Source of the DNA: Straminergon stramineum
Taxonomy: Eukaryota; Streptophyta; Bryopsida; Hypnales; Calliergonaceae
Direction: 5' to 3'
Length of the DNA: 64,000 nucleotides
Assembly (NCBI GenBank): GCA_963920665.1
Contig: OY987265.1
Location: 12,653,001-12,717,000 of the forward strand
Below the pieces are notes generated by a model. The model ran no database searches. It saw nothing but the letters and a program-made list of their open reading frames with translations, and was not told the DNA's origin. Position numbers and translations under genes: made by a program. Shown here one piece after another: positions 24,970-38,180 of this stretch. Numbering within the stretch: position 1 is the stretch's first letter; each line of letters opens with the position of its first letter.

Positions 24970-25369
24970 AGGTAGAAGCACCTAAATGTAACATGATCCA
25001 TTTGATGACACCAAAAAAACAACCTAAATCCAAATGCTTGTGGACCCAAAGTAGACATGTGGGGTTCCAATCAATTGTCACTCTTCCAAGAAGCAACCAA
25101 TCACCTGCACTTGATCCAAGTTTAGAGAGTGCACATTGCTTTTGGGGTGTTTTTGTGCCCACTTTGGTATTAGTCTAGTGTCCATAGTAGGTGCATCTAC
25201 TAAATACTTTTCAAAAATCTGTATAATATTCATACAAGCTCGGATAAATACGCAACCAATTTTGTTGGTTTCCTGAACTATTTCCTAACACACGCACATC
25301 ATTTTTTCTTGGACGCACCCTCCATATCAAGAGATCCAAAACAAGTGTCGCATTTAGGTGCTTCTACCT
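24970..25369. mobile_element. MITE with AGGTAGAAGCACC termini
   Basis: AGGTAGAAGCACCTAAATG at the left is exactly inverted at the right (CATTTAGGTGCTTCTACCT), giving 400 bp. The termini share the AGGT start with the MITEs at 38906 and 58295. The right flank is TA; the left flank is AA, perhaps mutated. Confidence 0.7.
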
Positions 25370-25959
25370 TAAGTTGGAGTTATTTCTCTCTTTTCTCTCT
25401 TTTCTCTCTTCTCCAAGTCTAACTCAAGATCACTACTTACTCCCTAGAGTCGCAGTGCTTCTCTCCAGTAGAAAAAAAAGCCAAGAAGAAGGATAGAAGT
25501 TGCAAGAAGTAGAAGAGAAATTTCAGGACCCAAACTAATATAGTTATCCATCATTAGAATAGCTGATAAATAGATCAAACAGATGGCAACATCCAATGGC
25601 TAGCCACAAGAAAAGAATTGAGCAATGTTACATTTACAGTAGGCACAGAACCCTCAGCCAACACCGAGGATATGGAACTCAGGGATCTAAGATTTTGGGT
25701 TACATTGGTAGTAAGTTACTGTACATATATGCACAGACAGTCTGCAATATTACCGTAGTAAGCTTAGCCAAGAAATAAATTTTGCTATTGTTCACACAAC
25801 CATTTACCTTACCATTCTGGGTTGAGAGCAAGGAAGATGCAATTAGGCACCGGCAAGAGAGGTAAGGTACAATAATGGGTGAAAGCGTGAAACACCTACT
25901 CATTTTGTTGCATTTGGTCATTCTAGAAAGACAGTAATACTAGGAGTACTACGAGCTTT

Positions 25960-25962
<3 letters not shown>

Positions 25963-25990
<28 letters not shown>
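25963..25990. repeat. (AT)14 microsatellite
   Basis: About 28 bp of uninterrupted AT dinucleotide. Confidence 0.95.
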
Positions 25991-25995
<5 letters not shown>

Positions 25996-26607
25996 GAAGA
26001 CCATCGTAAATATTCTATTCTCAGAATTTCAGATATAAGAAAAAATAATTTTCAAAAATTATGCATAAAACAAGTTAATGAAAAATTTCACCCCAAAAGA
26101 TGCTTTGATGTTCAAATTGTTAGAAAATAGTGAAAATGTTTTAAAAAAAATAAAACAAAAATAAGTCCTTTCTAAAAAATTTATGAAGATGAGATGCAAC
26201 CAATGAAATTATGGAAAAATGCTCATGGGGAGGACAAGGAAATTACTATTTTTAGAAATCCCTCAACAAGTAGATGTAACCCAAGTGGAAGAACCTTCTC
26301 TAAATTTTCAAGTGGAACTCATTGTTTTGGATATTCCAAAGCACTAAAAAATATCATCAAAACAACAAATCTCTATAAAATAAGAAAATTCACTTTGAAA
26401 AAGTTTACATTTTTTTTTTAATTTAAAAAAATATAGACTACATTTGAGATTGTGTAACACACTTCCAATATGAATTTCAAATACATCGACTCCATGTCCC
26501 AAAAGTTATGCTTGCATTTGAGTTGATCACGCAACAAATTACACATAATAGTACAAGTGTTTCTTGCTTTCACCCTAATATGACAAATTGAGAAGTAGGT
26601 CAAACTC

Positions 26608-29600
26608 TCACATAGTACCTACTGTCGCATGCGTTTCGCTCAGAACTGTTTTCTGCGACGTTTCAGTGTCCTTAAGATCGAAAGCAGCGTTGATGATGGC
26701 CTTCATTTCCAGTTGATGAACTTGGAAGCTCCCGGTTGCGGTGGTAGCGCTCGTAGCACGACCAACGTATCGGACATCTGTGTGCTCACGTCCCCGGCAG
26801 AGTTCACGTAGAGCGGTAGCTAATCTGGGTTGGACATACGCCCATGCTCCCATGTTCTTTGGTTCCTCCTGCATTCCCCATACAAGTGCTTCCAAGCTTT
26901 ATAGTAAATACAAACTTTCTTGGCAAATCAGATCTCACATATCTTTCATGCACACTGAGGGAATGGATTGCTACGTAAGGCCGAGGATACTAAAACAGTT
27001 TGGTACCTGACGCCGTCTCCTACACTAACCCCTGTTACCAACAGCAACTCATCTATTCTAATACTTAGTTGCACTTATTACTACGACGGAGAAGTGCAAG
27101 CATGACTTGGCTAAATGTTTCTGGCCACTGATCTTTGAATGGACAAGGGATTGTCTACAGTGGTTTAAACCTCTTACTTTGAAATTGCGTAAGAAATTCA
27201 CACATAAAAAATCAAGTTTTATCTAAAGCAAATTTGACTCTTGTGCCCAAAGATCTCCACATCTCTATATATCTCACAAAACTTAACCCTAAATGCTTTA
27301 AGTGCAGCAAATAGTATCCGCTACCTCATGAGAGATGAAAAGTGGAGGACGTTGTTCATACCTGAACCCATGTAAGTTGTGCATTCGGGTACCGATTGAT
27401 GACACTGGCTACACGATCAAACGGAAAGGGTGCGATCTGCTCCAGACGAACTATGGCAACATTTCGCATTTTCCTACTGCGCCTTGCATTGCTCAGCAAG
27501 TAGAAAACCTGCAAATGTACTAAAGGTTCAGATTATAGATTATTTCTTCGCGCACAGCCCATACTTGCAGCATTACAACCGAGCCCCTCCTAGAGACTTG
27601 ACGAATGAAGTCAAAGTGGGGATGTTTTCTATGACCTTTCCAGAACATAGAAGTACACTTTGTATTTCTTTGCGCGGAACCAAGTCAATTGACTGCCGAG
27701 TATTGTCTGCGATATCTCCATCTGCAATTACTCGCCTGATGGAGAGAAGGGAAAATGAGAACATAAGACAGGAGAGAAGGTCAAAACACAGAAAGTCTCT
27801 CCAGTGAAAGCATCAGGCGTGCAAAATGCAAGGAAAGCAACTACAAGAACCTGAAGTAAGTTCCTGGAGACATGTCAATGAGCTTGGAAACACATGGCTT
27901 GTGATGTAAGAGATACTGCGTCATCAGTAAAAAATAACAATCAGAAGCACATCATGGGTATCATGATTCTCAGAGCGTCCAGATCAAGATAAGCATAATG
28001 TAATTCACCAAGTATTAGTCTATGGACTTCTATATAAAACATCTATTTGCACTATTCCACTTGAAAGGGAGGCACTTAAATAAAACAGGAAATTCTGAAG
28101 CTTGAAAACGCAGAATACCGAGTGACCAAAAGTACAATATGGTTTGCACCACATTGAAGAATGTTCAGGCCCCCAACTGCAAGAGATAATTAACCTTACT
28201 ATTGCAACTAAATGAATTGTTGACATTTCAAATTTCGTCAGAGATGACTAACGAATCACATTGTCTGAGGAACCAAACCCACCTTCGGACTCATCACAAC
28301 CACAGGCTTGGAGAAAGGCCGGTTCACCTACACCAAAGCAACCGTTTCCGGCAGATGGAAGTCAGATTATGCTAAGCTTACGACATTCCTGCGAGCTTCT
28401 ACGATTCTTTAAAAGGATGATGACAACTCACTTGACGCCGCAACAAATGAAAGAAGTTTGCTGGCGTTGTGATGTTAACCACACATCTGCCAGATCAACA
28501 TGGAACGATCAGCATCAAAAAAGAAGTTCAAAGAATTGGCAGTCCCATAGAAGAAAATGAGATATACACCAAAAGGACGGAGCATCCTCCAGAAACTGAA
28601 AGAGTCCGGAACATTGAAACGAGCAGGAAGTATAGTTCCAAGGGCTCGTGCAATCAATCATTGAGAAAAGATATAAGGAACTCTCGCCCACAGCGATGAC
28701 AGCCATGCTGTCACACTTTTAAGTCCAAATGACGATTGATTACACAATATATTCAAAAGGCACAAGACTTGGCCGAGGACAGTGAACGGACTCTAGTAAA
28801 TGAGTAAAAAAATTTACAAATTATGATCCTTCTCAGCGTTGCGTCGCATCCACTGCGCCATGAATACATCCCAATCACGTCTGCAAGAACGAAAGCACAA
28901 TATTTACCACCAGATAAAAATTCAGAATCACTTCTAAGATTCGAATAGTGGGCGCACCAAGGCATCTTAAGCGTAAGTCAGACTTAAGATACTGGAATTG
29001 GCAAACCTTCCCAGCACAAGTTTGTCAGGTACAGTACATTCCACACTGATCAAGCGTATTATGATTGCAATCAACTGGAGTTTTCGATCAGCTGGACAGA
29101 ACTGAGCGACGAGAAAGAGACATCACCTTTCAATTCGGCCTGCATGCCCAAAGTCAAGCTCCTGCAACAGAATCTCAACACGCTCTGAGCTAACCCCTTT
29201 CATCACTGCCTCTAGATCAGCCCGAGTCAAATAGCCTTTTCCATCTGGAAAGTTATATCCACAGTGTCAGTATGCGCTGTTCTAGGAAATAAGACATTCA
29301 TCTTGACAACTTCCGAACCATGAATCTCACTGATTGACAGTATCCTACCAACGCAGACCTTTATCAGCAGCAGCAAAGCCAGCCTCCATCTGCAACTTGT
29401 GTTGAGGTCCAAAACCGGGAAGATGATCAGGATCATCGTTGCAGAGCTGATGTCCATCGAGAGAGACGACGTTAGTGTAAAGATATCAACCAAAGTACGG
29501 AGTAGTTTACAACCAGCCAAAGAAATATGCTTCTGGCGAGGTGAGTACCTGTAAAAATCGCTCTAGTCTTGCAGAGCTGTGCTCAGGGCCTTGGCCATCG

Positions 29601-32600
29601 TAGCCGTGGGGCAGTAGTAGGACTAGGCCCGTAGGAGTCATCCACTTTTCCTCACCACAGGCGATGAAGTTATCAATCATCGATTGTGCATTATTGGTAA
29701 AGTCTCCAAACTGCAATTACAACAGTACTCGGCTAAGAAATCTTCATGTCAATGACAAAATTTCAGGATTCAACGATGGAAATAAAAATCTTCTTCCTTT
29801 ATCCCATTCTGCATTTCAATATCGTCATTCAAGAAACTGAATTATGAACCTGTCGAAGTCAATGACAATAATCTGTAATAATGAGAATTCTACCTGAGCC
29901 TCCCACAGGACGAGAGCGTTCTCGTTCTCTAGACTAAAGCCGTACTCGAATCCCAAAACGGCTGCCTCAGATAAATTTGAATTGCACACAACAAACTCAG
30001 CTTGTCGCCCAGGACAGATATTATTCAGCGGAATGTATCTGGAAATCAGTCAGCATCAACCACACCATCATCAATGCTCTGGTTTGCATGTGGTTCTCAT
30101 TTTGAAGTCTGAGTTCCCAGTAAGTTACACCATAAATAAAAATAAGCGACTGAAAACACACCGCTTTGCTGTAGATTGATCGTAGAGGACAGAGTGGCGC
30201 TGATTGAAAGTGCCTCGCTCACAATCCTGGCCACTAAGTCTCACAGGAAAGTGAGGATTCCTTTCAGGTGTCTGGCCACGCGTCGCATCTGCATGCACGA
30301 GTAACGACCTGCAGAAACGCGCAGAGATTGATCAGGGTGGAAAATGCTCATCTTACACTCAAGCGAGTGAACAGACTTCGTGACACTCTTTTCCTGGACT
30401 AAATATGAAGAAATGCGGAATATCGTATAGCACTCACCCCATTGCCAACGCTTCAGCCATTGCCCAATCGATTCCAACTCCAGTTTCCATCATGCGCGCT
30501 CTTGATTTCAGCAAATTTTCTACCTACAACTTGTAGGACGACAATATTAAATAACACATATAACTGCGTCAGATTGGCTATGGCTATGTATTCGAAGATG
30601 TCCTTACTCAGTTCGAAGAAATTTTAGACCCAAGTTTCAAATCAAAAGATCATGGTATTTTCTGTCGATGCTTACATCCGGATGCAAGTTGAACCCAGCA
30701 GGTGGAGTACTAATCGCACACCCCTGCCAAAACAATTTCAGAAGACTTAGCTCAAAGTGCGGTCAACTCAAGCTTGAGGCAACCGACAATCGACACCAAC
30801 ACATGACAATCGACACCAACTTCACAAGATCTATTAAAATAGGTCAAACTCAAGCGCATAAGCTTGCCTTCAGGAAAAATCTGTCGTACTCTTCTTACCA
30901 CATTCCGAAGGCTCTCCAACTCTAGCCCAGTTGGCTGCATGTATCGTTTTGAACTCGACGACCCAAGAGCCTCACCTGAATTGTGTAAATTAAGAATGAG
31001 TTAATAGTTCATCACTTGCTTGTTCATCAGCTTCGCTTTCAATCTTCAATGCTTAGTCTATTCACATCTTAGTACCTCTAAAACGAAAATTAGCTTCTTG
31101 ATCTACCTTGCCAGTTGCTTGCCAGCCATTCATGCAAAGTGGGAGCATAGGAGTCGGCAGCAGCATACTCGGCCTCAAACTTAGCATCCACCTCATTGGT
31201 CCACTTATCCAAGACCTGTAAACAATACGCAAGTCTCAGTAGAACTATTGGTCAAAGATTCACGCCAGTTGGAATAACGCATAGCAAAGAGTCACTTTCT
31301 GGTCACAACCACAATAAGGTAGAAGGACGCACGTCCTGAGTGATGATGCCTTCGAGAAGAAGCTTTTGCGAGTATATGTGCAGCGTTGTGGGATGGTTCT
31401 GAATTTTCTGATAGGTCAAAGGCTGTGTCGCTCTTGGGTCATCCTGGCACACCCATCGATTCTATTATCAGGAAAATCGAAGGCTGCAAAGAACTTACCA
31501 GTGATCTTATAGCCCAACAACAAGCCAATATATCTGTTTGAGTGTGGGCTTTGATACACCACAAATTGAAATATGAAAGAAGGCTGATATTGGACGACGA
31601 ACTTGCTCGTTATGACCATGGCGCCGGTAGCAAACAAGATCCACAACAACATCCGTCTGAAATTTCTGAAGATCATCAACAACAATGTCAAGAGCATGCA
31701 CCAATTCACCAGATACCACCACTCACTAAAGCATCTAAAGCAACTCCAAATGATCCGATGCATGAATTGGCAAATCTATATCTTAATGCTTCCATCAAAG
31801 ATTTCAAAAAGGAAGATGCACAAGAGAGTTGGCCTTCAGCAAGAAGATCTTGAATGTCACATACTGACGAGAGCGAAACCCCATACCCACACTAAAAGAC
31901 TGCAATTTCCCAGACGAATCGGACGCCAGAACCCACTAAGAGCATGCGAAGTTCAAAAGCTCAGAATCTGTGGATTGATTGTGGTCACCTGGCGCCAATC
32001 TACAGCCAACCGACAGAAATGAGCCACACCTTCCGGGTCATCTCCATTGCAGTGAAAAATTGGAGCTCCAACACCCTGCACAAATGTCGCGAGTCTCGGT
32101 GAGGATTCAAATTTAAATTCTCTAAACTAATTTAATTAGCTCTCAAAAGTGGTCGCAACCATCAAACTTTATCACAAGATTGTGGCTCAATAGCAGTCCG
32201 CAAACATGGACGCTGTGCACCCCTGGGAGAGCAACTCCGGCGACCGACATGGTCGAAACAGTAAACTGTAGAGTACCTTCGCAACATCACTTGGGTGAGG
32301 AGAGGAGCGAGCGAGTTTCGGGTCCGTCGTAAAGCCTATTTGATTGTTAACGATGACATGGATAGTTCCTCCTGTCGTATATTGGGGTAGGTCTGAAAGC
32401 TTGAGACAAAAATAAAACCATTCATCCAACCAACCCAACATATAATGCCGCGATCAGCACATAAATTATATAAGAATCTTACAATTAATCGTAAATTTGT
32501 AAAGACAACCAAGAACAAGAGGCGGAGATATTTGAGCACACACCTGCATAACTTCTGCGGCAAGACCCAAGCCACTGAATGCAGCGTCACCATGAAGTAC

Positions 32601-35550
32601 AAGACCCTGCACCCAATACGGCATGTGTTATATACACCAGACGTTAACCACAAGGTGAAGCGGGACAAAAAGAAATAGAATATCCAAGGTATTTTCATAA
32701 CAAAGACGATCAAGATAGTGGACTTAAAACCATGCTTATATTACATAAGTCTCTTTCAGCGTACAACATCCACGCATAATGGTCAACGCCTATTTTAATC
32801 AGTACACCCGACGAGAATCACAGTCTTCTCATCAAACACCAGCCTCAAAATTCCTACATGCAACTAACTTGAGAGAGTTCAACACACTCTGCATCTAACT
32901 TCCTGATCAGCTAACTTGCTGCAACAGAATTTACTCAGATAGCAAGACCTGACAAGAAATCATGTACGACGTAAAAGTACTGCCATTAATATGCTGAAAT
33001 TACCTACCATGTTTTGCAGTCTTGCGGTGTCTCCAGTAAAAAATTGCTTAGCACGAGTCTTTCCCAAAACAACAGGATCAACTGCTTCCAAATGGCTTGG
33101 ATTTGGCAGAAGTGAGAAGTGAAGCTGCGAATCCCAAACACTTCCGGTAAGCATAGAAGTTATGACCTTCGCAAATGATGAGAAAAACAGACAGAGGAAC
33201 AGGTCTGTTACTACAAGATGTAAGATAGGTGCTCCATTGAACAGGACATTACCTTTTTGTCATCAAAGGTCAGAGTACCGCGAGTGCCCAGATGGTACTT
33301 GACATCACCAACTTGTAAAAAGTCGATGTCTCCAACATTTTTGAACTCTGTTATGATGCTTCCAAGTGGCTTTGAGAGGATCGTGTGCAGCACATTCAGC
33401 CGCCCCCTGACAAGATAAGTCACATTTAGACACAAAGCTTATATTCTCAATGCAACCAAAAGATCATAAGGTTGACTTTCAATGCGAATTACGTCCTGAA
33501 TTCAATGAAACAAATAGGGACGCAAAAGTCGAGAATGAGAACCTGTGTGACATTCCCAGCTCAATGGCTTTAATCCCGCTTTCTGCTGCACGCTGCGACA
33601 TTTCAGTCCGACCATTTCAGAATAGCAATTCATCATAGCCCATGATTGCCACAAAGTCACGAATAATCGTGTCTTAGTATAGATAATAAGACCATGCAAA
33701 CCACCGCACATGAACATCCGGTAAGCGCTTTTCCATTCATGAAACGTTTACTCTTGTTCGACCGAGCTGGAGACTGACAAAGCAGCATATACTCTGAACT
33801 AATCATAAGTGCAAACCTCAATGAGCGCGAAGAGACCAGGTATTAAACTTTCGCATCCTTCAATGCCAAAACGTTTGGAGGCCTGAAATTTCCTTGCAAG
33901 AAAACGTTCGAAATGATCTGTTCATCCCCATAAAACAATCAGGGGTTTAAGAATTTGACAAAAATCCATTCTGCTCACAATCAAGAAACGAAAAGTCACA
34001 CAGAAAGAAACACGAGAGGGTTGAGAGATACCAGCGTAGAGCAAGTGATACAAGATCCGCCGCTGAAAAGAGGGATGAAAGAGAGACCGTGCCTGTGGAC
34101 GCTCCACCATAAGGCGGATCCAATCCTTAGCAGGCTTGGAAACGACATGTTCATGCTCTACGGAGGTGGTGCCACAGTAGCTTCCTCGTAGCAATGACAC
34201 CACTTCATTGACCGTCCAAAATAGCTGCGTAGCCCGCGATATGCGAAGATGATCGCCCAGATAATACCTGAACAATAAAGCATCTGTGAAACCATCTACA
34301 AATCGTTGTAATTTTTTATACAAGATGCAACGAAAGACAAATGCAGAGACAGACTGGCACGGACCTTTTATTAGGATCCACGCCCTTCAATCCCACAGCG
34401 TCGAGGTTTAAGGAAGGATAATTCTTCAGAAGCTCAAAAAGGTCTTTCGCATTCTCGGGCTCAGAGAATGCCGCCCCATCGTTCCCTTCCACCAGTCGTC
34501 CCAATGTCCTTCCCAGCGGATCTGACACATCAAAAACGCCAATGGATTCAAATCGACCGGATGAGCAATACATAATCACTAGGTACTTCACCAATATCTT
34601 CTATAATCTAAAATGGTTAATCATCACTTCCGCCGAATTGCAATTTTCTCGATTTACCGCAGAAATGAATCTCGAATTAGAAACGATATCTTGAGCTCCA
34701 TCATCTCAGGATCATTTTAAAATTCAAAAGCCAAAACCAAACCAAATTTTGAAGGAAAATTCGAACATTATCCAATTTGGTAAACCGTAAAACCCCCCTA
34801 AAGCTTTGATGGTTAATCATGAATTCCATTACACTGCCTCATTGTAATTTCCTCAATTGATCGATGAAATGACTCGATTATAGGAAGAGACTATGAACTT
34901 CGGCATTTCAAAATCATTTCAAAATTCGCCGCTTTTAACACAAAATTCCACTACAAAATTCAAACGGTACTCACTGTGAATAATCATAAAAAACTCTGAA
35001 ACCTGAGACAAAATTGACCATCGGTTCCATTTTAACAAAGACATTACAATTTCCTCGATTGTCAGCAGAAATGGCTCTCGATTCCGAAAGAGACATGGAG
35101 CTGAGAAATCCTCCAAAATCTGTGAAGGCTAATCATCGGCTCTATTATCGCCGAAATTGCAATTTCTTCTATTGACAGCAAAAGTGATTCGCGATTAAAG
35201 AAAGCGATATTGCTCTCTGTTACCTCCAAATCATTCAAAATTCAAAATTCAAGCGCCGAATGGATTCAATCAAAAAAATTCCGCAGATAATCTTCAAACA
35301 GCACTCCAATTTCATCAAACTCCTTACCAAGAGTGGCAACGAAATGTCCTCGACTGCGGAATGCGGTGACGAGCGACGCGATTTTAAGCGTCTCGTGGAC
35401 GAGAGTGATGTCGGACGGCTCCGCGGGGGCGTGAACGAAGCGAGAATGACGAAGCGGAGTGTGAGATCCAGCTCCCAAAGCGATCATCCTCCACCAACTC
35501 GCCGGCCTCTCGCGAGCAACCACTGCTCGCCATAGCCCCACGCTCACCAT
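26608..35550 (-). CDS. Mitochondrial 2-oxoglutarate/2-oxoadipate dehydrogenase-type E1 with inserted EF-hands
   Basis: ThDP-dependent E1 that decarboxylates a 2-oxo acid and passes the acyl group to a lipoyl E2, expected in the mitochondrial matrix. Exons: 35550-35328, 34521-34365, 34267-34032, 33917-33817, 33592-33543, 33406-33253, 33124-33008, 32606-32544, 32399-32277, 32075-32030, 31721-31603, 31443-31333, 31215-31107, 30975-30899, 30723-30676, 30523-30438, 30308-30162, 30038-29894, 29710-29549, 29446-29359, 29244-29127, 28880-28818, 28486-28432, 28327-28283, 27915-27851, 27735-27636, 27508-27362, 26868-26608; 1071 residues. The basic N-terminus suits a transit peptide. Landmarks: [25 protein letters not shown]; ThDP motif GDA (352) to NN (385-386); [33 protein letters not shown]-terminal [16 protein letters not shown]. 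The usual OGDH N-terminal E1 lead segment is absent, as in DHTKD1. Residues 770-850 add an EF-hand pair. Substrate is unsure. The exon 11 acceptor at 31721 is the least certain border. Confidence 0.9.
34590..35260. repeat. Diverged tandem repeats in E1 intron 1
   Basis: A module built on ATTGCAATTTCCTCGATTG, GCAGAAATGACTCTCGATT and AATCATTTCAAAATTC recurs at about 34636, 34841, 35043 and 35154. Spacings are about 205, 202 and 111 bp. It is wholly intronic (intron 34522-35327). Confidence 0.65.
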
Positions 35551-36992
35551 GAAATCTCTCTTTGTGCTGGCGTCACGAACGACGCACAAGGCAAGCCATC
35601 CGAGGATCGGAATTCAAGTCGAGAGACAACAAAAGTTGTTCCTCGGTGCTCTAGAAACGAAATGTGACGAAACGAAAAATTTGACGATATCCACAATTTG
35701 TCACGGTCGCCTCGAGCCTTCCGTTCTCCGCGCTCTACTTGCAAATTAGGGTTTCAATTTGTTGAAGGCAGTGATCGAGAGGCGACTGAAGTGATTGGGT
35801 ATCGCCAAAGTGATTGAGAAGTGCCGGGGAAGCGCATTGATCTAATTCCCGTGGTGATCTCTTCTCTATCTTCTTTTTTTCTTGTAGGTTTTGGATCTTT
35901 TCTATCTTTTGTACCTTTTGGATGAATTTGAAGTTGAGGATTTGAATGTATTTATCCAAACAGATTCATGTTGTTCTTTACCAGATGGAACTTCTTTCTG
36001 TGAAATGGGTTTATCCGAAGGTTGGAGGGCTAATTGTAATATTGACCTGACATTATTAAAACTAGGGGTTGTTTTCACCACATTTTTGTTGCTAAAATGT
36101 AAGAGGCATTTATGTTTGAAGACATTGTCAATTTATCACTAAATGTTGCAGGGGATAAAATAAAGGTTCAGTTAAACATAAAGTTAGACATGCCCATTGT
36201 TTATGTTCATCCTTCATTCTTGGCAATTTCATCAATTCAAAGGATTAAAATTATACATTGCTTAATTAATGAGCAAAGGTAATGAATGGGAATGGATATA
36301 TATATATATAAATATAAGACATTGTCAATTGAAAATGCATAATTAATTTGTGCATTCAAATCTGAATTTAGAAATTCATGCATTTTATTCACCATTCAAA
36401 TATTTGACAAAACATGTAAGTATGTCAACTAACATTAGACACCAAAATTAGCTCCTTAATCCAAATCTATGGTCACAAAATTAAAACACAATTTGTTTTT
36501 TCTAATTAGAATCAAATTTCAATTGGATGTTTTTATTACATAGAGAGATTTTTTATGTCCAACTCAAAGGTTCACATAGAATGTACTTTTGCTTAAACAA
36601 GCTCCATCAAATGTAATTATTTCAATAATCCATCAAGTACATCCTCCCATTCTAACCTAATTGCCCCCCTACACCCCCAACAAACTCAATTTTTTAATCA
36701 ATTCAAACATTGAAGGTATAAAAATTGAGATCCAACTTGATTGAACGTCAATGGTGCATTCATCCAACTTTGAAGGTCACTTTGAGAAACAAAGTGACAT
36801 ATCATATTGGTGGCAACCTTGCAAGACAGTTCCAATACCTAGTCAATCTCAAAGCCCTCATAATCTTTTGGAGCCTTTCCTAATTGATTCTGTCACCCAA
36901 TGAAAGAAGAAGATTGAACAAAACATAGCACGAAACTCATTGAGTCAATGGCTTCGTTTTCTTTGACTTTCTACGCACGTCCACGCCGTTAC
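35551..36992. other. Upstream flank of the E1 gene and AT-rich spacer
   Basis: 35551 to about 35850 is GC-richer and should hold the E1 promoter and 5' UTR. Beyond about 35900 the DNA is AT-rich, with a short AT run near 36297. 36690-36800 resembles 43440-43570 (shared CAACTTTGAAGGT and GAACATTGAAGGTA words). No gene seen. Confidence 0.4.
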
Positions 36993-37945
36993 TTAAGTAC
37001 CGGCAGTAACGTCGGCCCCTTGCTGCGTTTGTTGTCCACCCTGTTGTTGTTGTTGTGCCTGTTCTTGCTGACGCTTCTTTTTGGACTTTCCATAATGCAC
37101 ACCCGCTCCATTGGGAGTACTGTCTAACTCACCCCCACTTCCATAACCATTTCCACCGTCCATCTCTTGCACTTCCTTCATTTCTTCACCACCGCCTGTT
37201 CTAATTAGTCGCAGGAGAGAAGTGCGTGAACTATATCGTCCCCTGTATCATCACAAGGACATGTTCAAATTGATGAAGTGAAACTCCCAGTGCATGTGAA
37301 CTCTCAATTGAAAGGATTTATACAACCTACAATCACATAGATTTTCTCAACCCAATCCCAGCCACAACGTACTCCACCTCTAAATCATAATAACAAATCA
37401 TAGCATAAGTCATAAATTAAGCAGGGAGAATGGGGTCGCTTCTCACCTAACAACGACAGAACGTCAAAGCCGGTCCAAAAGCAGGGAGAAGGCTCCACAG
37501 GTGGTGAGCTTGTCACGTACTCCAAATCTCCCAACACGAAGTGAAGCGCAGCGCCGTAGTTTGCTCCCAGTGTATAGGCTTTATCACATCTACAAAATAT
37601 TCAGAGCACTGAATCTCAGTTTCAGGATGTTGTGAACAACATAAGGATCAATATGTGTGGAAAAACTTGATGAAAACACATGGACTGGCAATGAAATGAG
37701 ACTCCTCTACATCCAATACATCCAACTAGCTAGAACATAAAACTAAGCGTGAAAGGGCTCCAGCAGGATACTCTCTACAAGGGACTAACCTGAGAATTCG
37801 TGAGCACCAATGATCCCGAATGCACTCAATGTAAGAGAAATCAATCAGCTGGATGAAGCAATGGGAGGAACAAAAGGCTAAGCTGGGGCGTTTTGCTGCA
37901 TCGGTTGCCTTGTGGGTGATTTTATATGTATTGGTGGTCGGCGAC
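36993..37945 (-). other. Unidentified gene candidate or gene fragment
   Basis: Three minus-strand segments join through plausible splice sites: about 37945-37790 (donor AG/GTTAGT), 37589-37447 (acceptor TTTTGTAG, donor G/GTGAGA) and from 37242 (acceptor ATACAG). The join reads IDFSYIECIRDHWCSRILR, then CDKAYTLGANYGAALHFVLG. Ending at the GTGAGA donor, it stops at 37205. Using an alternative donor (TT/GTTAGG) it would run on through a Gly/Gln-rich tail (KSKKKRQQEQAQQQQQ) to a stop at 36993. Composition and the open tail look coding. There is no in-frame ATG upstream before a stop, so it may lack its 5' exons, be a pseudogene, or be wrong. I do not recognise the protein. Confidence 0.3.
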
Positions 37946-37979
37946 TTCCGCTACTACAGTGTGCCGTAACTGCCAAGGC

Positions 37980-38180
37980 TAAAAAAGTCTGTATAAGTCT
38001 GTCTCCGTTAGTCTGTATATTTTGCTAAATCAAGAATGTCTGGACACCGGAATAGTGCGGGCCACGCTTAATTTTCGAACCATCCAATTTCATGAAATCG
38101 CGGAATGAAAGCCAGACAGGTGGGATCGGAAAGACAAGTGGCAGTTAAGTAAGCGATTGCAGCAATGTCGAACTAATGAA
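37980..38180. repeat. Duplicated segment, copy A
   Basis: Collinear with 39110-39290 through AAGTCTGTA, AATGTCTG, ATAGTG, CCACGC, CCAATTTCATGAAA, GACAGGTGG and GTGGCA. By eye identity is about 65-70%. It lies just 5' of the gene candidate on the minus strand. Confidence 0.55.

Larger units (their letters stand above)
24331..26607. other. Repeat-rich spacer downstream of the E1 gene
   Basis: Apart from the MITE at 24970-25369 and the AT microsatellite at 25963-25990, I see no gene. The part nearest 26600 should hold the 3' UTR of the minus-strand E1 gene. Confidence 0.45.

Noticed and set aside
28469..28700. Plus-strand frames across the E1 exons at 28261-28700
   Set aside because: The minus strand carries conserved E1 exons with consensus splice sites here; the plus-strand frames are shadows.
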